From assembly GCA_050949415.1 (NCBI GenBank), contig JBMNFR010000009.1, positions 744,001 to 808,000 of the forward strand: DNA of 64,000 nt. The letters are read 5' to 3'. Positions 1-9,275 of the stretch are shown here, piece after piece. The translations under genes were made by a program, and so were the position numbers. Source of the stretch: JAAZKI01 sp012799905 (GTDB taxonomy: Bacteria > Verrucomicrobiota > Lentisphaeria > Oligosphaerales > Oligosphaeraceae). Within the stretch, counting starts at the first letter, position 1, and each line of letters begins with the position of its first letter. The notes beneath the pieces were generated by a model, which did not search any database, had not been told where the DNA came from, and worked only from the letters and a program-made list of their open reading frames with translations.

Positions 1-2
1 AC

Positions 3-380
3 TGCTTTTCCTCGACCGGACAAAAGCGAATCGAATTTAATACCGGCGAAGAAGTGCGCTGTGTCCTGGGCAAAGATTTGGATGGCGATGGCATTGACGA
101 GGCATTGGCAGGGAGTTTCTCCCAGTTTGTGTACTGCTGGGGACTCGAAGACGGCAAGCTGCGCTGGGCGCGCAATTTGGGCAGCCCTGTGAATGTCTTG
201 GCTTCAGGCGGCAAAAATTGCGTTTTTGCTGGCTTACGCGATGGACGTATCGTCGAAATTGACGCTGAGGGAAAACCGATTCGGCAACTGGACACGGAAT
301 CTCAGGTGACGATCATGAAGTCATCCAAGCATGGCGTCCTGACAGCAACCGAAGATGGCAAGCTGAGATTGACTAAATAA
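3..380 (+). CDS. C-terminal end of a PQQ/FG-GAP-like beta-propeller protein (5' truncated)
   Basis: The reading frame is open back to the first bases of the window, so the true start lies upstream; the GTG at 54 is only the first start-like codon in view. The visible ~125 residues carry short blade-like repeats: a DLDGDGIDEAL calcium-loop-like motif of FG-GAP/VCBS blades, then W..GLEDGKLRWARNLG and EIDAEGKPIRQL segments typical of PQQ-like propellers. This implies a structural or binding role. No catalytic motif is visible. A terminator-like hairpin follows six bases after the stop. The family-level call is reasonable; the specific function is unknown. Confidence 0.6.
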   Translation, partial: CFSSTGQKRIEFNTGEEVRCVLGKDLDGDGIDEALAGSFSQFVYCWGLEDGKLRWARNLGSPVNVLASGGKNCVFAGLRDGRIVEIDAEGKPIRQLDTESQVTIMKSSKHGVLTATEDGKLRLTK

Positions 381-385
381 GGCTT

Positions 386-416
386 AGGGTGGACTATCCG
401 TCCACAGCCTATTTTT
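386..416 (+). terminator. Hairpin plus T-tract after the propeller gene
   Basis: Six bases after the stop, GTGGAC pairs with GTCCAC around a five-base loop. Outer AGG/CCT bases extend the stem and TTTTT follows. The same hairpin recurs after cysNC (48583) and, in variant form, near 54977, so it is also a dispersed repeat. Terminator function is inferred from form and position. Confidence 0.5.
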
Positions 417-933
417 CAACCACGGATGAACACCGATGGACACGGATTTTTTGTTCATGTGCGAAGCTTTGTGATGAATGCTTGTAGTATTGATTATCGA
501 TTGATACTCGGAATTCCGGCAATCTGCGGCGCTAGGCACCCAGGAAAAAGCGCTTTAGTGGACAGCGGACAATGGACTTTAGGGGACTTTAATGGACGTT
601 AATAGACGATGGACTGTGGACTTTAGGGGACGTTAGTGGCAGTGGACGTGGACGGAAGTGGACGGTGATGGACATGGCGGCCAGGGTAATCCAAACTCGC
701 CCCTCGCCCCTCGCCCCTAAAACAAGCCCCTCGCCCCTTTCCTGAGGCCGCTGCACGTCGGATTTCCGAATATCAATGAGTGACCGATTATTTGGTGACT
801 GAACGGAGCGGGGCGATACGTCCGGCGCGTCCTTGAATAAACCGCTCGCCAATCATATATTAAATGGTTCGCGTCCACGCGCCGTCATTAGCGGTTATGC
901 TTCCCTACCCTCCTTCTTGTCGCCTGTCGCCTC
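417..933. repeat. Gene-free gap with three repeat modules
   Basis: No supported gene. From the left: a 'CCACGGATG.ACACCGATGG' module at about 420-451; a GTGGAC/GGACNNT-rich array at 558-677, the reverse orientation of the GTCCA arrays at 13.4, 19.9 and 60.4 kb; CGCCCCT heptamers at about 698-740; and a terminal motif TATCAATGAGTGACCGATTA at 771-790 that ends other mosaic elements here. A matching left end is only weakly visible near 492-507 (GATTATCGATTGATA). Confidence 0.7.
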
Positions 934-3882
934 ATGCCAGAACCCAACGCCATCACAGCTGAAAGCGCCTCTAGTCCGGCCTATCGCCGGATGCGGCGCT
1001 GGGCCATCATCGCCTTCGTCTTTGGCCTTTTGATGGCGACTGCGTTGGGTCTGGTCATCGCTCTGCCGTCCATCGTCGCCAGCGCTGCCAACTCCATCAT
1101 CCGCAACCTGCTGCCGGGCGGAGTCATTGAATGTACGGTGTCGCAAATCGGCTTATTTCAAGCCAACTTGGCCATTGACGCCCGCCAGGCATCGACGCAG
1201 CCGGACCGGCCAGGGCAGCGCATCGTCAAACTGCCGCATTGCCGAATCACCTACCGCCCGGTGGCCATCCTCCGCGGACGCATCGAAACAATCGAAATCA
1301 TCGGCGCCACCATGACGGCCCAATACGAAAACGGCGTCTTTACGCTGCCGATCATGGAACTCCTCCCCCAGGCGCCAGCGCCAGAAGACGGCGACAGCCA
1401 ATCTCCCGGCAGCGCCGAGGCCAGCCCGGATGGCTTTGACCTGTCCGGCCTCCCTGACATCGGCAGCATCAGTCTCCAAAACTGCGCCGTCATGCTACGC
1501 TGGGAAAAACGCTTGTACTACACCCCACTCAACCTTGAAATCACCCAGGGCGACAATGACTGGGAAACTCTCCAGGCATACGTCTCAATGCGCCTGAATG
1601 GACAGCTGCTCATGCTGCGAGAACTGACCTATGACGCCAAGACCGGACGCCTCAGCGGACAGGCCCGACTCAGTGAATTGCGCCTTGACGCCCTGCCGCC
1701 GCCGATGGAAACCTTTGTGGACGAGCACCAGCTGCGCGGACGCATCGAAGTCAATGCCGACTTCAAAGCCAATCTTCGACAACCAGCCCTGACCTCGCTC
1801 AACACCACCTGCACAATCAAAGACTTCCACGTCCGATTCGGCAAAGAGACGATAGCCTCGCCCACAATCAACGCAACGCTGAACTATCACGAAAACAACG
1901 GCGCCTTTGCCTTCGGTCCGATTGACACTACCTCGCTTGAACGCCTGGAACGCCTGGAATGGGCCTTTAACCTCGCCAATGGCTTCGATGGCAATGGCCT
2001 GCTAACCATGACCTTCCAAAATACTGCTGACTCCCCACTGACATTGCATATCACGCATCAACGCCTTCCTGACGACCACAAAACCGTGTTCACCCTGGCC
2101 GCGTCTGCGGATGCGCCTCCCAGCCGCTTGCGGACTACTTGGGGCGAGGCCGCCGCCGGCGCCCTGGCCGCGACGTTCACGCACACTCCCGAGGCCATAA
2201 CAGCTGAATTGAACGCCACCCAGGTCGCCTTCGGCTCGCCGCAAGCAGCCCTCACCCAAGCCGATTTCGCCCTGAAAGCAGAAATGAAAGGCGGCGTTCT
2301 AACTGCACAAGCCCGCGGCACGCTCCCGCAAACCACCGTCAAAGCGGCTCAGGCCACACTTGCCAATACTACCATAAACGCAACCGTGACCGCCGCCGAA
2401 GGAAAAATCACAGCCGAAGTCACAGCTGCCAGCGCCGCCATGACTAGCCCATCCCCCGATCTGAAAGCGCAAAAGCTGAGCTTGACCGCCAAAGGCCAGG
2501 GAAACAAGGAAAACATGACGGCAGAACTGCAAATGCAGATTGGCAGTCTGAACGCGCCGGACGACATCGCCGTCGTCAACAACCTGAACCTGGAGATGCA
2601 AGCCCAGGGTTCAATGCAGCAATTTGCCGGCGACATCATCGCCAGCATCGCCAGCATTGACGCCGAGCGTTACGACATCGCCTGCGAAAGCATCTTCTGG
2701 CGTCAGCATATCGACAGCGAAGCGCCCGGCCTAGGCACGCTGACCATTGCCTCGCTTTTCCATAAAGACGACAACCTCCTCGCCTGCACAATCAACACCT
2801 CCGTCACCCCGGCCGCCGACCGGCAGAGCGCTGACTTCGACCTCAATACCGCGGTTGTCTTCCAGGATTTCCCGACCGCCCGCCTGCAACTATCCTCCAA
2901 AAATCGGGTCGGAAGAAATATCTTCCTATCCCAAAATACCTTCCACCTGCCCGAGACTGAACTGGTCGACTTTGACGCCCTGCGTTTTTTGCCTGAACTG
3001 AAAAAACTGACCCTATCGGGCGCGGTCTCTCTGGACGGCGCCTACGCCCTTGGCGGCGGCCGACCGCCACAGGGTTCGGCTAAAGTCACCCTGCACCAGG
3101 CCGGCGTGGCTCTTCCGGAGCAGAAAATCCTGGTCGAGAACCTCAATCTATGCCTGGAACTGCCGGTTCTGCCGGAACTGCGTACTCTGCCCGGGCAGCC
3201 CTTGGAGTGCCAAAAACTACAAATCGGCAACTTAGTCGTTCGCGATCTCCAGGCGCGAGCCCGCTTGGAGTCGACTGACATCATGACCCTGGAGCGCGTC
3301 CAGGCCAAGTGGGCCTCCGGAATGGTCCACCTGGGCGCCACTCAAATCAATCTCAAACAGCCGGAGCCGGACCTGATCATCTTCTGCGACCGCATCGACT
3401 TGGCCGAAGCCTTCCACCAACTGGGCAACGACCAGGTATCCGGTCACGGCGCCCTTTCCGGAACCCTCCCGATCACGATCAAAAAAGGCAATGTCCGTTT
3501 TGGAGACGGCTTCCTCTCCACCATTCCCGGCGTCGCCGGTGACATCAAGCTCAGCGCTGCCAGCGCCCTGACCGCCGGCGTCCCAGTCGGAACGCCGGCT
3601 TACAACCAACTTAAATTTTCCGGTGACGCCCTGCGGCACTTTCTCTATGACTGGCTGAAAATCAGCCTCAATAACAAGGAGGACGGCCTCCAGCTCCGCC
3701 TGCAAGTCAGCGGCAAGCCAGCCACTCCGCTGCCCTACAGCTATGTAAAAGGCGAATTCGTCGCCATCGAAGGCAAGACCGACTTTTCCCAGATTCAACT
3801 TGACGTCAACCTCAACCTGCCGGTCAACAACCTGCTCGGCGCATTTTCCGAACTTAAACACATCATCCGCAAAGGACCATGA
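934..3882 (+). CDS. ydbH: YdbH-like AsmA-family intermembrane lipid-transport protein
   Basis: A 982-residue protein with one N-terminal membrane anchor (about residues 24-55), then a long periplasmic region rich in amphipathic beta-strands, as in AsmA-like bridge proteins. The last ~150 residues (GHGALSGTLPITIKKG..FGDGFLSTIPG) resemble the conserved end of the DctA-YdbH family. In Escherichia coli, YdbH, TamB and YhdP are partly redundant in moving phospholipids to the outer membrane, and YdbH works with YnbE and YdbL. The next gene overlaps this one by ATGA and encodes fused YnbE and YdbL homologues, which supports the call strongly. The ATG at 934 is used; upstream there is no clear Shine-Dalgarno sequence. 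Confidence 0.75.
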   Translation: MPEPNAITAESASSPAYRRMRRWAIIAFVFGLLMATALGLVIALPSIVASAANSIIRNLLPGGVIECTVSQIGLFQANLAIDARQASTQPDRPGQRIVKLPHCRITYRPVAILRGRIETIEIIGATMTAQYENGVFTLPIMELLPQAPAPEDGDSQSPGSAEASPDGFDLSGLPDIGSISLQNCAVMLRWEKRLYYTPLNLEITQGDNDWETLQAYVSMRLNGQLLMLRELTYDAKTGRLSGQARLSELRLDALPPPMETFVDEHQLRGRIEVNADFKANLRQPALTSLNTTCTIKDFHVRFGKETIASPTINATLNYHENNGAFAFGPIDTTSLERLERLEWAFNLANGFDGNGLLTMTFQNTADSPLTLHITHQRLPDDHKTVFTLAASADAPPSRLRTTWGEAAAGALAATFTHTPEAITAELNATQVAFGSPQAALTQADFALKAEMKGGVLTAQARGTLPQTTVKAAQATLANTTINATVTAAEGKITAEVTAASAAMTSPSPDLKAQKLSLTAKGQGNKENMTAELQMQIGSLNAPDDIAVVNNLNLEMQAQGSMQQFAGDIIASIASIDAERYDIACESIFWRQHIDSEAPGLGTLTIASLFHKDDNLLACTINTSVTPAADRQSADFDLNTAVVFQDFPTARLQLSSKNRVGRNIFLSQNTFHLPETELVDFDALRFLPELKKLTLSGAVSLDGAYALGGGRPPQGSAKVTLHQAGVALPEQKILVENLNLCLELPVLPELRTLPGQPLECQKLQIGNLVVRDLQARARLESTDIMTLERVQAKWASGMVHLGATQINLKQPEPDLIIFCDRIDLAEAFHQLGNDQVSGHGALSGTLPITIKKGNVRFGDGFLSTIPGVAGDIKLSAASALTAGVPVGTPAYNQLKFSGDALRHFLYDWLKISLNNKEDGLQLRLQVSGKPATPLPYSYVKGEFVAIEGKTDFSQIQLDVNLNLPVNNLLGAFSELKHIIRKGP

Positions 3883-4502
3883 CCATGAAAAAAATCACCA
3901 CCACCAGAATCATCGCCGCTGTTTTTCCGTTGGTTATCGGCATTGCCTGCACGACCCACAAAGTCGAAGTCAAGCCGGTGGTGACCGAACATGAAGTCAA
4001 GCCGATTCACATCACCCTTGACGTCAACCTCAAGGTCGCCAATGAAATCAAACGCGAATTCATTGAGGACAGCAGCGGCGCGACCAGCCCCCAGGACACC
4101 GTAAAAAGCGAAATCCGGGCTCGCCGTCGGGAACGCCGGGAGACCATCACCGACTTGAAGAAGCGCGGCGTGGTCGGTGAACACTCGAACGGTCTCCTCG
4201 TCTACCGCGTCCGCGGCAATGAACAGGCCGACGTGGTCAAGGCGGAAAATGCAGACCGCGAAAAATGGTTCCAGATCATTGCCGAGGAAAACGGCATGCT
4301 GGTTCAGGACGTGGCTGCGGAAAGGGCCAAGGCCAGCCTGCTCTTCTCCCCGGCCGGAAGCTTTGTCATGAAAGACGGCGCCTGGCACCAGGTCACCCCG
4401 GAAGAAGAGGAAGCCGCCAGGGTCACGCGCCAGAAAATGCGCGAAGAATTCAAGCGCAAGAAAGAGGCCGAAGCCGCTGCGGCAGCAACAACAACGCCTT
4501 GA
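3879..4502 (+). CDS. YnbE-YdbL fusion lipoprotein (DUF1318)
   Basis: A 207-residue protein whose start overlaps the ydbH-like stop (ATGA), implying translational coupling; a second ATG lies at 3885. The N-terminus is a signal peptide ending at Cys24 (atypical lipobox GIAC). The segment after the cysteine (CTTHKVEV...PIHITLDVNLKVANEI) lines up with E. coli YnbE (CT.RIEV...PITINMNVKIEHEI). The part from about residue 70 to 170 (KKRGVVGEHSNGLLVYRV, NADREKWFQIIAEENGM, A.ASLLFSPAGSFV) matches YdbL/DUF1318. In enterobacteria these are two separate genes, so this is a natural fusion. The tail is a charged, Ala-rich extension. Confidence 0.8.
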   Translation: MTMKKITTTRIIAAVFPLVIGIACTTHKVEVKPVVTEHEVKPIHITLDVNLKVANEIKREFIEDSSGATSPQDTVKSEIRARRRERRETITDLKKRGVVGEHSNGLLVYRVRGNEQADVVKAENADREKWFQIIAEENGMLVQDVAAERAKASLLFSPAGSFVMKDGAWHQVTPEEEEAARVTRQKMREEFKRKKEAEAAAAATTTP

Positions 4503-4930
4503 ACACTCCGTCACGCCCGAGAAAAATCTGCGCTACTATCGATCAACTTCTTGTTTTTTGGGAAAGATTTTCCTCAAATCAGCGCTTTGTGCCACCTCTC
4601 CGAGGTTGGGGTGGCCTTCAGGTCATTCGGGTCAAGCGGACGGTGACTTGAAGCGTTTCTCCACGCCTTCCGGCTGTTCAGACTGAATAGTCAAAAAAAC
4701 GATAGGCCAAATCGCGAATCCGCATGCAATCCTATCCCGACGAACAACAACCATACACAAAAATTTCCGTATATTCCGTGTATTCAGTGGTTACAAAAAC
4801 AACCATACACAAAAATTTCCGTATATTCCGTGTGTTCAGTGGTTACAACAACAACCCAAAAAACAAAAATTTCGTGTCCTTTCGTGTTTTTCGTGGTTAA
4901 AAAACAGGTTGTGGTCGGCAGTCCACCCCC
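4503..4930. repeat. Composite repeat region; inverted copy at 48.6-49.0 kb
   Basis: No gene. Bases about 4541-4928 are the reverse-complement relative of 48590-49005, including a ~110-bp stretch identical except for one base in an A-run (about 4685-4797). Inside it a ~53-bp unit containing TTTCCGTATATTCCGTGT is duplicated in tandem (4748-4797 and 4801-4850). The end carries a 'TTTCGTGTTTTTCGTGG' module. Confidence 0.8.
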
Positions 4931-4980
4931 AAAAAAAACATCACGGCCGGTTCCGCCTGAGAGCGAAACCGGCCGTGGTG
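4931..4980 (-). terminator. Rho-independent terminator of tkt
   Basis: Read on the minus strand just after the tkt stop, a G/C-rich hairpin with arms built on ACGGCCGGTT/AACCGGCCGT is followed by eight T. It is the clearest intrinsic terminator in the window. Confidence 0.9.
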
Positions 4981-5002
4981 TTTTCAGAGGCATCTGCCGT
5001 GA

Positions 5003-7009
5003 TTATTTCGCGCAGTTTTCGAGATATGCCTGCGCGTGTTCGGCGACTGCCTTGGCGGTAAAGCCGAATTCCTCGGCGAGCTGATTGGCGGGTGCGGAAT
5101 CGCCGAAGCGGTCAATGCCCAGAGCCAGACCGTCGCTGCCGACGTAACGGCTCCAGCCGAAGGTCGAGCCGGCTTCCACGGAAATCCGTTTCCGGCAGGA
5201 CGCGGGCAGCACGGATTCGCGATACTCCGCGCTCTGCTTCTCAAACAATTCCCAGCTCGGCATGGACACCACCCGAACCTTGCGGCCGGCAGCCCGCAGG
5301 ATGTCCGCAGCGCCCATGACGGTTTGCAGCTCAGAGCCGGTTCCAATCAGAATCAGCTCGAAGTCCTTTTCGCAGCTGACAACGTACGCGCCCTTGGCCA
5401 CGTCCATCCGCTCCGCCACGATTTCTGCGGGCAGGTTTGGCAGAGTCTGCCGGGTCAGGCACAGCACCACTGGGCCGTCCGCCTGCAAGGCTGCTGCCCA
5501 GGCATGCGCTGTCTCATGCGACTCAGCGGGCCGGATGGTGATCAAGCCGGGAATCGACCGGAACATCGCCAGCTGCTCAATCGGCTGATGCGTCGGGCCG
5601 TCTTCGCCGACAAAGATTGAGTCGTGGGTGAACACATAAATCTCATGCAGGCGTTGCAAGGCCGCCAGGCGGAGAGCCGGTTTCATATAATCGGCAAACA
5701 CCATGAAGGTGGAGCTGAAAGGAATAGTCGTTCCGGTCAGGGCCAAGCCATTGCTGATCATGCCCATGCCCAATTCGCGGACGCCGTAGTGGATATTCCG
5801 CCCGGCGCGGTCGGCGGTGCCAAAGTCACCAGCGCCCTTCAGGTACGTCTTCGTGCTCGGATTCAAGTCAGCCGAACCGCCGACCAGAGCCGGCACCAGG
5901 GCCGCCGCCTTTTGCATGATCTCACCGCCGGAATTCCGGGTCGCAGTCGGCTTTGCCGGCACTGCTTTCAGGAGTTCAGACAGGATATCGGCCGGCACCG
6001 TGCGATTGCGCAGCGCTGACAGCAGCTCGCGGCGCTCCGGCGTCAGCCCAGCCGAGAAGCTGGCGAACTTTTCGTTCCAGGCAGCGGCCGCCTTCTTCTT
6101 CGCCGCTATGGTCTCATTGCAGAGAGTGCGCACTTCGGGCGGCACCACAAATGACTGCGCCGGGTCAAAGCCGAGATTGGCCTTGGTTGCAGCCAGCTCT
6201 TCCGCGCCCAGAGGAGCGCCATGGCTTTCACTGCTGCCTGCCAACTTCGGGCTGCCAGTGCCGATAACCGTCCGCCCAATGATCAAAGTCGGCTTATCCT
6301 TCAGAGTCCGGGCCAAGTTGAGCGCACCGCGAATCTGCTCGATATTCTGCCCATCAATGCGCAGGACATTCCAGCCGTATGCCGCATATCTGGCGCCGAC
6401 GTCTTCGCTCAGGGCGATTTCAGTCGAGCCTTCGATAGTGATGCCGTTGTCGTCGTAGAACACAATCAAGTTGTCCAGCTGCAAGTGTCCAGCCAGGGCG
6501 CATGCTTCGTGAGAGGTGCCTTCCATTATGCAGCCGTCTCCGCTGAGGACATAGACTTTCTGGTCAAACAGGCAGTCGGGTGCGCCGATGCGGGCTTGCA
6601 GCTGCTTCAGGCCAATCGCCATGCCAACGGCCGACGCCAGCCCCGAGGCCAACGGCCCAGTCGTCACTTCCACGCCTGGTGTGTGGCCATATTCCGGATG
6701 GCCCGGGCACTTGCTGCCCAGCTGGCGGAACTGCTTCAAATCCTCCATGGTGAGGCCGCAGTCGAACAAATGCAGAAGCGAATACAGCAGCATTGAGCCG
6801 TGGCCGGCTGACAGCACAAACCGATCGCGCCCCAGCCAATCAAGGTCGCTCGGGTCAAAACGCAGAACGTCGTTCCACAACGTAAACGCAAAATCGGCGC
6901 AGCCCATCGGCATGCCCGGATGGCCGGAATTGGCCTTCTGTACACCGTCGGCAGACAAAATACGCACCGTGTCAACGGCTTTCTTGAAGGTTTGGCAACA
7001 GCTTGTCAT
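5003..7009 (-). CDS. tkt: Transketolase
   Basis: A full-length thiamine-diphosphate enzyme (~668 residues) of the non-oxidative pentose phosphate pathway that transfers two-carbon units between sugar phosphates. The N-terminal region has the conserved SGHPGMPMG and the GDG...N cofactor motif (LSGDGCIMEG near residue 157). The Pyr domain has GVRELGMGMI and FVFADYMKPALR-like segments; EDGPTHQPIEQLA is diagnostic. The frame is open to a GTG at 7021, but AGGAG lies immediately at that GTG, so the ATG at 7009 is the better start. prfB lies 111 bases upstream on the same strand. Confidence 0.95.
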   Translation of the reverse strand: MTSCCQTFKKAVDTVRILSADGVQKANSGHPGMPMGCADFAFTLWNDVLRFDPSDLDWLGRDRFVLSAGHGSMLLYSLLHLFDCGLTMEDLKQFRQLGSKCPGHPEYGHTPGVEVTTGPLASGLASAVGMAIGLKQLQARIGAPDCLFDQKVYVLSGDGCIMEGTSHEACALAGHLQLDNLIVFYDDNGITIEGSTEIALSEDVGARYAAYGWNVLRIDGQNIEQIRGALNLARTLKDKPTLIIGRTVIGTGSPKLAGSSESHGAPLGAEELAATKANLGFDPAQSFVVPPEVRTLCNETIAAKKKAAAAWNEKFASFSAGLTPERRELLSALRNRTVPADILSELLKAVPAKPTATRNSGGEIMQKAAALVPALVGGSADLNPSTKTYLKGAGDFGTADRAGRNIHYGVRELGMGMISNGLALTGTTIPFSSTFMVFADYMKPALRLAALQRLHEIYVFTHDSIFVGEDGPTHQPIEQLAMFRSIPGLITIRPAESHETAHAWAAALQADGPVVLCLTRQTLPNLPAEIVAERMDVAKGAYVVSCEKDFELILIGTGSELQTVMGAADILRAAGRKVRVVSMPSWELFEKQSAEYRESVLPASCRKRISVEAGSTFGWSRYVGSDGLALGIDRFGDSAPANQLAEEFGFTAKAVAEHAQAYLENCAK

Positions 7010-7120
7010 CGCAGTTCTCACTCCTGTTCTTGTTCTTGTTTTTCAAGGTTGTGTTTTTTCCGCTCAAGGAATACTCATATCATCTAAAAAATCAACTACA
7101 GTTGTCGGCCTGCGGCAAAC

Positions 7121-8234
7121 TCACCGTGACACCGGCTGGCCGCCCCGCAGCCAGGCCGTGATGAATTGATCAATGTCACCGTCAAGAACAGCGCTGACAT
7201 TGCTCGTCTCCTCATCCGTGCGCAAGTCTTTCACCAGCTGGTATGGCTGCAAAACGTAGGAGCGAATCTGGTTGCCCCAGGCATTGTCACCCTTAGCCGC
7301 CGACTCGGCCGCGTGCTCGGCCCGGCGTTTCTGATCCTCTAAATCATACAGTCGCGCCTTCAGAATCCGCATTGCATTCGCTTTATTCTTATGCTGCGAA
7401 CGCTCGCTCTGGCAGGTGACGACAATCCCGGTCGCCAGGTGGGTCAGGCGCACCGCGCTGTCAGTCCGGTTAACGTGCTGGCCGCCAGCGCCGCTGGCTC
7501 GAAACGTGTCAATGCGCAAATCGCTGTCCGCGATCTCAATATTGATATCGTCATCGACTTCCGGCAGCACGTCAACCGACGCGAACGACGTGTGACGGCG
7601 CTTGTTGGAGTCAAACGGCGATATCCGCACCAGGCGATGCACGCCCTTTTCGGCTTTCAGATAGCCGTAGGCAAACTCGCCCTGCACGGTCATAGTGGCG
7701 TATTTCAGGCCGGCCTCATCCCCTGGCTGAATGTCGACGGTTTCATACTGGTAGCCGCGCGCGTCAAGCCAGCGCGTATACATGCGCACCAGGATGCCGC
7801 ACCAATCGCACGACTCGGTGCCGCCTGCGCCGGCATGCACCGTCAAAATCGCATTATTGCGGTCCATCTTGCCGGACAGGAAACTCACCAGCTCCAATTG
7901 ATCAAGGGTCTTGACCAAATCCGGCCAGGTCTGCTCTGCCTCGACATACAACGACGAGTCTTCCCCTTCCATCTCGGCCAATTCACCGAGAACGGTGAAG
8001 TCATCCACCTGTCCTTCCAGGCGGGCAAACGGCTCCAGGACACCCTTGACGGCGCTGACTTCCGCCACTGTCTCCTGGGCTTCCTCACGACGATCCCAAA
8101 AATCGGGCCGGGTCATCTTTGCTTCCAGCAATTCCAGTCTTTCCTGCTTGCCGGCGACGTCAAAGAAACCCCCTCAAGTGTTCGAGGCGTTCGCGCGCCT
8201 CGGACACTTTGCTTTGCATTTCTTCACGAGTCAT
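7121..8234 (-). CDS. prfB: Peptide chain release factor 2, expressed through a +1 programmed frameshift
   Basis: Two frames form one gene. The short frame starts at ATG 8234 (MTREEMQSK...HLRGFL) and ends in an in-frame TGA at 8162-8160. The long frame takes over at GAC (8161-8159) and runs to 7121. The junction is the classical site: AGGGGG (8174-8169), one TTT codon, then CTT TGA C. A ribosome slipping +1 on CTT reads Leu-Asp. The joined protein is ~370 residues and places SPF (stop-codon recognition) at 205-207 and GGQ (peptide release) at 250-252, the same numbers as in E. coli RF2. Low RF2 should raise frameshifting, the known autoregulation. Confidence 0.97.
8160..8174 (-). promoter_or_regulatory. 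prfB +1 frameshift site
   Basis: Minus-strand order: internal Shine-Dalgarno-like AGGGGG, TTT, then the slippery CTT followed by TGA and C. Both the three-base spacing and the TGAC context match the known RF2 site. Confidence 0.95.
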
Positions 8235-8441
8235 GGCTAATTTCCTTCTATTCTGGCCAGTCGTTGGCTTTAAAATCAAACAAAATACTAATATACACCC
8301 AAATCACGCCCTCGCTTCTCGGCACGTCGGTTTTTGCCGAGGCCGCGTGCCGCGGCGGCATTTGGTGTTATCTTAAATATTATAGCCTTAGCGCGTCCGT
8401 CCTCGCACCCGTTCCCGCACTTCATTCAGAAAGGAAAGACT

Positions 8442-9257
8442 ATGCGCCTTGATCTGCACGTCCACTGCAATGTCACTGACCCCGCCGCTGCGGCTGAGCT
8501 AGTCCGCACCTGCGAAAAACTCTCCACCCGCGCCGCCCTTTCCGGCGGCAGCCGCTATGGCGCCCGTGACTACGCCTCCAACGACTATGTCCTTGGTCTG
8601 TCCAAGCAATATCCCGACTGGATTCTCCCGATGGCACGGTTTGATCTTTGGGAAACAGCGCCTGACCCGGCAGCTGTGCACAAACTGGCGGAACAGGGAT
8701 TCCGCGGCCTGAAATGCATCTATCCCTTTTACCCCTACGACCACGACTCCTATATGCCGGTCTATGCCGCCGCCAGTCAATGCCGCCTGCCGATCTTGTT
8801 CCACACCGGCAACTACCGCCCCTCGGAAGCCGATGCCCGCTGGCAGCGCCCTGTGCTCACCAACATGTCGCCGCTGACTTTGGACCGGATCGCCAGGTCT
8901 TTCCCTGACCTGAAAATCGTCATGGCGCATTTGGGCACCACCTTCTGGCGCCTGGAAGCCGCCGAGCTGATCAAGCTGCACCCCAACCTGTATTCCGACC
9001 TCGCTGGCTGCGGCAGCTGGATGGCTCTGGCGCCGGAAACGCTGGTCAAGCTGCTCTCCCCAACCATCCCCCTGCTGGACTCCTCCTACCGCGGATTCCG
9101 GAAACTAGTCCTCGGCTCTGACGCCTATGTCAACATCCCCGGAATCATGACTGACGCCCAAGCCTGGTACGACGCCTTCTGCCGCAAAATCGGACTGCCG
9201 GAGGACGTCGCCAAGGGCATCATGGGCGACACTGCCGCCGCGTGGTTCGAGGCATGA
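8442..9257 (+). CDS. Amidohydrolase family 2 metal-dependent hydrolase
   Basis: A 271-residue TIM-barrel hydrolase. The frame is open upstream, but AGAAAGGAAAGAC just before ATG 8442 fixes the start. Metal-ligand features of the Amidohydro_2 family are in order: HVH after strand 1 (residues ~6-8), ILFHTGN, IVMAHLG and the late Asp in LGSDAYV. Members hydrolyse or decarboxylate small organic substrates; the substrate here cannot be read from the sequence. It stands alone, divergent from prfB and convergent with the exporter gene that ends 18 bases downstream. Family certain, function open. Confidence 0.8.
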   Translation: MRLDLHVHCNVTDPAAAAELVRTCEKLSTRAALSGGSRYGARDYASNDYVLGLSKQYPDWILPMARFDLWETAPDPAAVHKLAEQGFRGLKCIYPFYPYDHDSYMPVYAAASQCRLPILFHTGNYRPSEADARWQRPVLTNMSPLTLDRIARSFPDLKIVMAHLGTTFWRLEAAELIKLHPNLYSDLAGCGSWMALAPETLVKLLSPTIPLLDSSYRGFRKLVLGSDAYVNIPGIMTDAQAWYDAFCRKIGLPEDVAKGIMGDTAAAWFEA

Positions 9258-9275
9258 GCTGATGCGAGAGGGCGC

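Noticed and set aside
4784..5084. Small frames with TEHTEYTEIFV-like sequence
   Set aside because: They translate the CCACTGAATACACGGAATATACGG-type repeats; such frames recur wherever the repeat occurs.
7121..8131. prfB as a frameshifted pseudogene or sequencing error
   Set aside because: The junction is the classical programmed +1 frameshift site with all elements intact.
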